From Vanessa cardui (lineage: Eukaryota; Arthropoda; Insecta; Lepidoptera; Nymphalidae), in contig NC_061133.1 of assembly GCF_905220365.1 (NCBI RefSeq), positions 9,972,171 through 10,036,170 on the forward strand: a stretch of DNA of 64,000 nt. Reading direction: 5' to 3'. The position numbers and the translations under genes were made by a program. Under the pieces are notes generated by a model. It searched no databases, was not told the origin of the DNA, and was given only the letters and a program-made list of their open reading frames with translations. Below, piece by piece: positions 12,801 through 22,300 of this stretch (the first letter of the stretch is position 1; each line of letters opens with the position of its first letter).

Positions 12801-14794
12801 AAGTGATATTATGTCTTGAAAAAAATATATCATTTTTAAGAGGGCGGACAGTGACATTCTTCAAAAAATATGGACGAACAAATACCTACCAAAGTTTATT
12901 AGTGTCGTTGTGGTTAATCTTCTCACCCACACCAATGGCATGCATGTTGTTTCATTTGGAGGTACGTGCCTTTGTGAGTAAATAGATTTATACCTATCAC
13001 TTACCTGGAAGCCACTGTATACAACCGTCTTCCTGCTTATGATTGGTAACACACAATGTTTTGGATATATTCAAGGTCATATCTTTAACACTTCCTGAAC
13101 CAAAGTCCAAATATCTGTCAAAAACCGTAGCTGATGGTATGTAGCTCAAACGGTTCAAGCTATTTTCCATTAAATGCGTGGATCGACTTTTACGTTTCCA
13201 ATATTTTTCGAAAATATGGTCTTGTATGTTATGTTGTGGTGTACCGGCTAGAACTACAGACGCTATTACGCTTAAATATAGGGGTTCCTAAAAGATGACA
13301 AAATTACTAGAAATATATACGAAACTGCATAACAATTAGTCAATAATTTCTGCCTTTACCTGATTAAGAACCAAACAAACTAACTCTGCTGTATAAACCC
13401 CAAGCGCTATACCAGAGAACGTGATAGTTGTGTTTATTTTTTCAAATGCGCGAATTACTCCACAGTTACCAGTTGAGATCTACAAATACAAAAACGGCAT
13501 CAAAGTTAAAGACTGGCATAAACCTGACAAACTAGTCTCGCCGTTACTAATCGTTCGAACTTGATTCTATTTAAAATCATTTTCTAGTAAAGTTGTTGGG
13601 TTCCTCATCTTTGATTTTAAATGCAACATCACGCGACAGTTAATCGAAATAGGCTTGTTCTTTTAATTTTGGATTAAACAGCATCGATATATGGACGTTT
13701 ACTCCGTCAAATGCTTCAGTATGACATTCAAATTACGACTGCAAAGGGCTCATGGTGCATCACGGATTTCACAATTGCAAAGCCAGCGAAGCTCTTTTTT
13801 GCCCTACTATTTGCTGTATAAAAAGGAACAGACTGCAAGAATCGAACTTTTGGGCTCATCTTTTTCTATGGAGATGGTTTGGAGCATGTTCTAACTTGGT
13901 GTTTTAAGCGCATTAAAAATAGTGAAACTTGCCTAGGTTTGAAACCAAAATTTTTGATTTAAGACCATCATGTTAGAATTTAGTTTATCCGTTTACCTGC
14001 GAGTTTTACGTCATGTAATCAAAGCAATAAATAACGAATAAAGTCTGTCATATGCTATTAATTTTAACTGATCACTAATTTAACTTTTGTTCTTAAAAAT
14101 GTCAGTATTTACTTGAAAAAATCCTTGTCCTCCAACAGGTAAGAGCCACTGGTAAGTAGCGTCAACAGAAGATCTATTAATAATATTTATAGTCTCTTGT
14201 ATTTGCTTATTAACATTTTTCAATATTTTAAACACAAGTTGTTTTTTATTAAGATATACCCTAGGTCCTGGAAAGGTAAAATAGTTCTTGTTAACGGGAA
14301 AATACATGAATAATAAACTCATGAGGGACTTCTGCAACTGAAATTAAAGTTCGGAAGTAAAGGCTAATCAGTACCAATAGTAACTAACCAAAGCATTTTC
14401 CAGTTACAGTCAATCTGCAAGTATTTCCACCTGTGTCCTCTATTATATAATAATCCGTGTATGATTGCCCGACAGTTTTGGGCTTAAAGACAATTTTTAC
14501 CTCGGCCCAATCAAAAGGGCTAACAGGGCTCGAGGTAATGGAAACTTTAAAAACTTGGTCAATGCTGTTCAGTATGTACATTAATGAAACGCGATAAGTT
14601 AAATTGTGCTGAAATATGAATTATTCACCTTTTGAATGTTGTATATACTTCACTTTAATTAACAACTCCAAATTGATACTCACATTGGAAACATTTTGGA
14701 TTGATATGCTTTTTTCAGAAACAGTGTCAATAGGAATATTATTAAACTGAACTAATTTATGATCAGACATACTCTCTGCTGAAAAGTTTTGCAT
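1914..14794 (-). CDS. CFAP65: Cilia- and flagella-associated ASH/MSP-domain protein, best match CFAP65
   Basis: The 24 exons listed in the next entry join in frame to about 1256 residues. The protein is a chain of immunoglobulin-like ASH/MSP modules: repeated N-x(8-10)-W blocks such as NRSSVDATYQW, NLTRMEIHVTW, YNPTEVFTTW and NDTENTMRFIW, each followed by a strand ending like VKGQGG or VTGKCFG. Such modules are typical of CFAP65, CFAP47 and HYDIN of axonemes and sperm flagella. The size, one module chain and a helical C-terminus (HSKMFKAHLEFYAKE...) with an LNKGLQECRP segment before a middle module fit CFAP65 best; the paralogue call is from memory and less sure than the family. I start at the ATG at 14794, which follows an in-frame TAA; a later ATG 8 codons down is possible. 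Expected role: sperm tail assembly. It converges on SRBD1, with the stop codons about 600 bases apart, and diverges from Ack. Confidence 0.75.
6188..6479 (-). repeat. tRNA-derived SINE, family A, copy in CFAP65 intron
   Basis: On the minus strand it has a tRNA-like head with an A box (TGGCCCAGTGG) and a B box-like GGTTCAAATCC, then the conserved body (TTCATCTCGTGCTCGGCGGTGAAG, GGAAACCTGCATGTGTC) shared with the copies at 9960, 19852, 29252 and 40921. It resembles the Metulj SINEs of nymphalid butterflies (recall, not a search). Confidence 0.8.
6810..6839. repeat. (AT)n microsatellite
   Basis: A run of about 14 TA/AT dinucleotides in a CFAP65-gene intron. Confidence 0.9.
7665..7920 (+). repeat. 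Interspersed repeat, family D (probable LINE/RTE 3' end)
   Basis: It starts ACTAGCTGTTCCCGCGACC and carries the block AAAATCGGTTAAGCCGTTCC, then AGATTAGCCGGAACAAAC, and ends TTATGTGTATAGATT. A second copy with the same blocks in order lies at 22396-22650. This layout is very common in Lepidoptera; I believe it is the non-coding end of an RTE-like LINE or a Helitron derivative. Confidence 0.6.
8074..9384 (+). mobile_element. mariner-like element of DD41D (rosa) type, full length
   Basis: The element is flanked by TA on both sides (8072-8073 and 9385-9386). Its ends are inverted repeats: CAGGGTGGGCCA at the left and the exact complement TGGCCCACCCTG at the right, with weaker similarity further in. 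It carries one transposase-like reading frame on the plus strand (8188-9273). It sits in an intron of the CFAP65-like gene, antisense to it. The spacing of the catalytic residues (see transposase entry) fits the DD41D group, first known as rosa. Confidence 0.85.
8188..9273 (+). pseudogene. mariner DD41D transposase with two in-frame stops
   Basis: A single frame of 361 codons runs from the ATG at 8188 to a TAA at 9273. It is interrupted by TAG at 8209-8211 (codon 8) and TGA at 8392-8394 (codon 69); no frameshift is needed. The N-terminal part has the helix-turn-helix region expected for mariner (SYYKNGDSCTIARRLF; SVIRSWVRKFEASG). The catalytic Asp residues are about 158 (LFSDEAHF), 253 (FQQDGATSH) and 295 (SPDLTPLDFFLWGYLK), giving 41 residues between the last two. 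All three are intact, so the copy looks recently disabled by point mutations. A shorter protein starting after codon 69 could be read but would lack most of the DNA-binding domain. Confidence 0.85.
9960..10206 (+). repeat. tRNA-derived SINE, family A, 5'-truncated copy
   Basis: It starts inside the tRNA-like head (ACCCAGGCAAGCACCAC) and continues through TTCATCTCGTGCTCAGCGGTG to GGGAAATTTACAGGCTGTTAC. It lacks the A box and has a small deletion in the ACCAACCCGCATT block. Confidence 0.8.
12025..12140 (+). repeat. LINE 3'-end fragment, family E
   Basis: The blocks CCTGGTAGAGATCGCTG, TTTAGCGATAAG and TTGTGCATCTTTCTTGA, with a TTTGATT-rich tail, recur at 41470-41585. This is the usual look of a truncated lepidopteran non-LTR retrotransposon 3' end. 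Confidence 0.6.
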
Positions 14795-14809
14795 TTTATG
14801 TTGTTTCAA

Positions 14810-16349
14810 TGTTTATTTATTTTAATTAAATTCTTATTCTTCTACTACGAAAGTGAACTTAATCTTCCTACGGAAGAAATTTTATCGTAAATCAAACTTA
14901 TTTTTGTTTTTTAATTATGACGTTCTTTTAACGTCTTCGCACAAAATATTTCCGGTCAGTGCTGTAGTTATATTAACTCATTTGAAAATAATATTTATTC
15001 GTACATAATAGTTATGCGTTTTTTTTATATTACATATTGGTAATATAATATAACCTATTTAAAGCCAACATTCACAATTTGAGTAAATTGAGTATGTAAT
15101 CTAATTGATTCATTTGGATTATTGAACATTTGGTATTTGCAATGGAGATATATCTTTTTAATTTTTAACATTTATTATATATTTAAATTAAGTAATATTT
15201 ATTTGTTTCAAATGTCGCTTTGATCGTGTATTACATGCGCTTACGTGCTCTGTTGGAAACAATTAGACTCGTTATCACATATTCGAAAGTGAGAACTCGA
15301 GATCGACAACTCTTGCACACTATTACTTACCGGTTAGGTATCTGTCATTTTTTTCATTATGAGTATAATGTTTATATACTAACAAAGTAATTATATTAGA
15401 CAATTTTCGTTATTTCATATTTATTTATATAGAAATAATATAAGCCTTCTTGTTACTCATATATCTTATACATGTAATAAATAGTATGAAACAAAGTGGT
15501 TTTTTGTTACAATTTTGTCTTGTGTCTACACCAACTTTTTTTAAGCTATTCAAACCTTATATATAATATAGTTTAAAATTAATTAATATAATTTTTTATA
15601 TTTTTATATTAATAAAAAATATCTCGCGTGGTCGAATGATTATTAGTGGAAATAAATTTTTTATCTCGTCAGTTAAAATTATCTAATAGTGTCTAAGCCG
15701 CAAACATTTTTTTATCAAACGAAGAAACAAACATTCACTTTTAATTTTCTGTTTAAATAAATTGCAATCCATGCGAAGATGGCCATAAATATATATATAT
15801 ACACAAAAAATTTAATGACCCTACCACAATATTCTAAAAGTGTGTATCTGTGTACACTTAAACAAAAAAAAAATTAAAGCTTTTATTTATTATAGTATTA
15901 ATAAACCTAATTAGTGTAACCTATAATAACGATAATAAATAACTATATTGTGTGTATTACCTACTACATGTAAAGTTTAGTATATGGCAACATCATTCAA
16001 TACTTCATACGCGAATGATTGATTGATGAATGGTTTACTGTCTCTTTCTGTAGTTCGTTTTTATCAATGATGAAGACAGAAGGTAGCTTTTCTGTAATGT
16101 ATGTATTGTGTTTGTTTTTTTGTGTATAGATAGAAAATACAAAAATATAACAACTTTTTTTATAATAAAACCAAATAGACTGGATATCTAGCTCGATGTG
16201 ATAATTAATTAATAACTCCGCGAGCTTTTTAAGTTTTAAGCGTATAATAGCACTCGTATACAGTAATTTCTACTTCCTGCTGGAAATGTTATTTCTGAGA
16301 AGATTTCTAATAACCATATTACGAAGCTAGCCGCAACGCGTAATTTACA
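14810..16349. promoter_or_regulatory. Divergent intergenic region between the CFAP65-like gene and Ack
   Basis: About 1.5 kb of AT-rich sequence separates the two start codons, which point away from each other, so both promoters are expected here. I see no clear TATA or initiator element and no repeat with recognisable ends. The role is inferred from position only. Confidence 0.4.
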
Positions 16350-19300
16350 ATGGACTCGGGAACTGATTGGTTATGCGAGATTCTGCAAAATGTGCAGCTG
16401 GAACAATTTTACATACCGATCAGGGACCAGCTACAGGTATGTGATATTTTGTTATAAAGTGATGTTATTAAAAAATAACACTAAGTACATTTAAAACCAC
16501 TTTTACAGATAACAAGATTGGCACATTTTGACTATGTACATGCAGAAGACCTTGAAAAAATTGGCATTAGCAAACCTGGCATTCGAAGACTGCTTGATGC
16601 TGTTAGAAAAAAGAAGTTACAATTGTGGAATAGGAAATTTTGGAATAAATTGTTTGGATCAGGTTCCATCACAAGAGAGAAGACTGATATAGCAATAAAA
16701 CCTCAAATACAAACTGAGGCTCGTACAACATGTATTATATTGGAGAAAGATATTGTGTAAGTGATTTTGTTGTATCACATTGATTTAAATTCATTATACA
16801 ACATGCATATAATAACATAGAGGAAATGTTATAGAATATTTAATATAGAACGAAATAATATTAAATTACTTATGACTTGTCTCTCTGCGGCTTATATAAT
16901 TACAGTTTTACTCATAGCTTGTTATATAGGTGATATTACATCTTAGCGTTATTAATTATTCAGTATGTGATGTTAATGCAATATCATTCACAGGTTGCAC
17001 AATGAATTAGGCAATGGATCATTCGGAGTTGTAAAACGTGGAGAATGGAGAATGCCGGATCCATCAAATCAAATGGTGCCAGTAGCTGTTAAAGTGTTGA
17101 AGGCTGATGCATTCTCACAGCCAGGAATCTATGATGATTTCAGAAGAGAAGTTGAGGCTATGCATAGCTTAAAACATCCTAATTTAATCAAATTACACGG
17201 TGTTGTTTTTCATCCCCTGATGATGGTGTGCGAATTAGCCCCTATGGGTGCTTTATTAGATTACATAAGAGCGCAAGACGGTAAAGTGTCTTTGAACTAT
17301 ATATCAAAGTGGTCTGTGCAAGTAGCAGCTGGAATGGCACATTTGGAGAAAAATAGATTTTTGCACAGAGATTTAGCTTGCCGGAATATATTGTTATCTA
17401 ATTTGGATTTGGTATGTCTATTTTGGTTACTACTATACTCATTTAATAAAATTGTTATGTAATATCAATGACTTTACCTAAGAGATTTTATGCAAGTAAA
17501 AATTTAAGTGATATCTTGTAAATAACCTACTATGCGAGTATCCTCCTAAACTTTAGGACCATGTATTGGAGTCCGGGGAAAACCTAATGCACTTTCAATG
17601 TTCATTCTAATGTAGTAGAATTTTATCTGATTCATGCAGATTTCCTCATAATGTTTTCTTATATTATCTGACATGCAATGAATTACAAATTAAGTGTATG
17701 AAAATTCACTATTAGTTGGACGTCACATGAAAGATTTGTAAACCATTTAGCTAATTTGGCTCATCCATAAGTAATGTTTCTGTGGGTTTTAGATTAATAT
17801 ATTTTAATAAAAATGAATTATTATATAGTAAAATACTGAAGAACATTTTCAAGACTGTATAATTCACACTACAGTATATAATTTGTTTTTCATTAGGTCA
17901 AAATTGGTGACTTTGGTCTAATGCGTGCTCTGCCAGACGCTGATGATTGTTACGTGATGAGTGAACGTCGTCGTGTACCATTCCCGTGGTGTGCTCCTGA
18001 GTCATTACGTTCTAGGCAGTTTTCTCATGCATCTGATGTATGGATGTTTGCGGTCGCACTATGGGAAATGTATACTTTTGGAGAAGATCCTTGGATGGGT
18101 GAGAATTATGATATATTGCTAGATTTAATACAGCTTACCATGTTGGAATTCTTCCATAATTTATCCAAATAGACTCTTTATAACTAGTTTAAAGTTTAAT
18201 TATATTATGATTTTGCAAAGAATGAGCTGCTGCTGCCGATATTCTTGCCAGTTCTAACCTGTAGTACCTATGTTTCTACTACCAGAAGAAAAACTCACTG
18301 TAGACAAGCATGAAATGTAATTTGTTTTTGTGATATTGAATATTATATCACAAATGAATAATATGCAATATTGACTATGATTTTTGAAAACAAAAACAAA
18401 AAATATTTATTCAGGCTCATAAAACTACTCGTTATTTCATCTCAGTGTTGTATTCAATATAAAGCTACCACAGTTTCAGAAAGTAGCGTTTACCATTGAG
18501 AACCAACTTGAAACTCAGTAGTTTTATTTTCCATCTTTTTAACTACAGCATATATGAATAAAGTACAATTAAATTTATATATATCCTGCCTAGAAATCAA
18601 CAAATACTAATTCACACTTTTCCAACATTAATATCATCTTGTATTGAATTCTCTTTTTTTCCTTTGTGGCTTTTATTTGTGCCGAAAAGACAGATTATTT
18701 TGCCAATGTCATTTGCGAGTATTTAATTCTATACCTTATTTAATATGTTTTTTGACATGAGCTTTAAATTTTTTAATAGGCTTAAGTTAAAAATAACTTA
18801 TAGTATATTCAAAGGATACTCTTATCAAGTTGATGTCAACTAAGTTGGTGTCAACATTTGACCTGTGAGATACAAAATCAATAGGCTATTTGACTGGTTT
18901 TTAAAATCCATTTTATATTATTTAGTAGAAGTTAAGGAACCCAGTAAAAGTTGTTTTTTTTATTTCTAGTACATATTTGCCGAAAAATCGGCCGGGTAAG
19001 GAATAATTTCAAGTTTCGTTAGTAAATACCCATTTTTAAACTCATAATATACACTGATTACGATAATACACAATTTATTTTTCGCATTGTCAAATAGCAT
19101 ATTCTAAAAGAATCGCATAGCAGAGGTAGCAGTAAAATTATAACTCACTGCTTATCAATCATTTAATGCAATATAACTAAATATGTTGATAACAAGTTGA
19201 CGCCTTCAGATTCGCTCGCTTTTTAGGGGTTTGATGTCATATGTTAGCATAATTATGTCCTTCCTTGTAGTTCTAGTTTGCTTTTTAATTTTGTCATATT

Positions 19301-22300
19301 TTTTGGCAGTGAGAGCGTGACAGACAGACACACAGAGTCACTTTCACGTTTATACGGATTGTTTAACATAAGTTTGTCAAATTGCGTGTTTTAGGCATAA
19401 ATTTTGATACAATTTTAATATAAATCAATGTATGTATTACAACTTACAATTTTACGTTATTTAATAGTATTGATAAGACCTGAAGATACTTTTATGTATA
19501 TATATATACATATATTTTGTATTATGTACACATACATACACTATTTAATCAGACAATTTCCGTTGTAAGGAAACAGTCACTCGGCATTCATAACACACCC
19601 ATTTTGTACCATATACTGTCACAAACATATTTATCAGGGTCGCAATGAAGACACCTGCTCTGAAGGTCGGCATTGACACTATATGCTATTATACTGCTGT
19701 ATTCAATACGCATACTTGTGTGTCTGATAGCGTAAGTCTCAGTACATAGAACAACGTAACTCTTTATATTTATACATACATACATATATGTATGTATATA
19801 TAAAATCGCTTTATTTTATTTTATTCATTATTACAACAACAACAAACGTTCTTCCAATGCGGGTTGGTGGAATACACATGTGGCAGAATTTCTATGAAAT
19901 TTATCACATGCAGGTTTCCTCACGATGTTTTCTTTCACCGCTGAGCACGAGATGAATTATAAGGACAAATTAAGCACATGAATCAGCGGTGCTTGCCTGG
20001 GTTTGAACCCGCAATCATCGGTTAAGATGCACGCGTTCTAACCACTGGGCCATCTCGACATCATTATTACAAATTATTTAAAAAAAATACATAAATAAAA
20101 AAATCGTATTATTTAATACAAAATTATACAGATGATAGAAATGCGTGCAGCTAAAGCTTTTTGAATTTCTAGCCAGGATATTTTTATTGTATTTAACTAA
20201 CATAACTTTGTATTTTAAATGTTAATCAAGAAATACTCATGAGTTTCTTGCCGGTTATTCTCGGTAGAATCTACATTCCGAACCAGTGATAGCTTCACTT
20301 AATATAGTTTTGTATAATTACGATTCTAAAGTGCTTGTTAATTTGTTTTTTTTTCAACCGACTTCAAAAAGGAGGAGGTTATCAGTTCGTCTGTATTTTT
20401 TTTTAATTATATTACTTCAAACTGATTTTACACGGACATTAATCACACAAAAACTATTATTAACGGATGATCTAGTGTACACACAACGTATTACGGTAGA
20501 AACTCGCTAAGCCGGGCGATATGAGACTGGAATCTGGGTACGGATTACCAAAGGCACAAAGGATTACCAAAATGGAATTAGTTGCACAAAGTATATATAC
20601 TGATAAATAGCTCGTTTTAATTTATCATACGTGTATTTATTTTTCTGTTCACGTAAATTGTTTTGTACTGTCTATGTATCGACCATCAAGATATAGAAGA
20701 GAGTAGCGTTAACAAAACAAATATCTATAACTAAACAAAACAAGACTTTAAACTATTTCAATTATTGATTTGAATCAGAGTCGGATTTAAAGGTCTGGAG
20801 GCCCCCGGGCCACAAAGCAGTTTGGGCCCTAGACAATCAGAAGCGTGAACAACCTAATAATTATATTATCATGAATTAATTACTACTTTTATTTCAATCA
20901 GTAAGCTATTATTTAATTACTTTGTATTGGTAACTTTTAAAATATTAAGTAGTAACATTATTATAATTTGACTATATCACGGTATTTGTTAACTCGTTGA
21001 AAACTGATGTGGCCCCCACTCATGTGGAGGCCCCAGGGCAGTTGCCCCGGTTGGTTGTAAATACGGCCCTGATTTGAATGATTAAAAAATCAACTTGAAA
21101 TCTTCTGTTTTAGGATTAAACGGTTCAGAGATTCTTCGGCTGATAATGCGCGAAGGTCAACGTCTGTCAGCTCCAAATGCTTGCCCGCCCGACGTTTACA
21201 TGCTGATGATGCAGTGCTGGGACCTTAACCCCAAGGAACGTCCGACCTTCGTTGGTATACAGCGGTACATGGAGACGAATAAGTTTGAAACAGCAATTGC
21301 TAGTCTTAGGTAAGTTTTAGATCTTATTCATGCTGTAAATATTTCAGCCTTGTCGGTATAGACATCTCAAGGTCATACATTTATATCCCTAGTAGGTTCA
21401 ATAAACGCTTTTAGATTGCACTGTCTATTATTAGTAACAATAAGTAGTAATACACTTTGGTGTCTCGAAAAACATGTTAATGTAAGTTCCTTAGATTTGG
21501 TGTAACGACCCATTGAAAAAAAAATTAAAAATTTCTGAAATCAGAAGGTATGACCTCCTCACCAAAATCATAATGCCTACACTCATACATGTAAAATAAA
21601 TAAACCTTTGTTATTCACAGTTATAGAAAACATGGTCAGATGACAATAGAAGCTGGGGACGCTATAATACTCATAGACAAGAGGCCTGAACTACACTGGT
21701 GGAAGGGACAGAACCAGAGCAGTCTCGAAGTTGGATTGTTTCCCAGGTAACATTCATATATAAAAAAACTACTTGGAAAATATTCTGTATAACATATATA
21801 TTAATATTTTTTTTTGTTTAACGTGTAATACCAACTTGGGATAATGTCCTGTAATGATATGTATACAGTTTAGCATTATAAATAAATAAACATGTTGTGT
21901 GTGTACATGTATATATGTGTGTTGCTCTTTCACATCTAAGCGACTGAACCCAATTGGATGTTATTTGGCATATGCTTATTTTTTTTTGCCACACACCTGA
22001 GTCATATGAATAATCACTAAAACGCAAGCGAAACCGCAACTGACGACTACTGTTATTATGAATGAAATTGCGTACTTCGTAGAATTTATTTCGGTTACAG
22101 CGATTCATTTTTTTATTAGTATTTTATGGTATTATTTATCGACACTTTTTAGTATATTAAGTTTACTTTAATAATAAATTTCATTTCAAGATTTTAATAT
22201 ATTTATACATACCGATACATAAAAGTAATATAAATTTATAATAGAGTTCAATGAAATTGTAAACGATTATTTTATTTCCAGTACGTTAGTGACGGCTGTT

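Larger units (their letters stand above)
1914..14794 (-). other. Exon map of the CFAP65-like gene (24 coding exons)
   Basis: Exons in transcript order on the minus strand: 14794-14684, 14608-14389, 14267-14113, 13479-13360, 13287-13005, 12762-12642, 12562-12382, 11239-11093, 10603-10440, 9748-9599, 7377-7311, 7228-7058, 6709-6521, 6015-5947, 5614-5312, 5110-4871, 4779-4606, 4438-4295, 3745-3630, 3445-3326, 3243-3111, 2890-2753, 2246-2128, 2049-1914. Every junction is GT-AG and intron phases match throughout; the total is a multiple of three ending at the stop on 1916-1914. Least certain: the 3' end of exon 14 (6015-5947), where another GT is possible, and the use of the GTTTGT donor after exon 9 (chosen because it restores the N-x9-W module). 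Introns hold a SINE (6188-6479), the mariner element (8074-9384), a second SINE (9960-10206) and repeat ends. Confidence 0.7.

Noticed and set aside
13691..13894. 67-codon plus-strand frame within a CFAP65-gene intron
   Set aside because: No splice context or homology that ties it to a gene; it looks like a fragment of an interspersed repeat and is antisense to the surrounding gene.
14268..14388. Using the first TTTCAG after the exon ending at 14389 as acceptor
   Set aside because: It would make a 48-base intron and break the frame; the downstream TTTCCAG keeps phase and yields a continuous ASH module.
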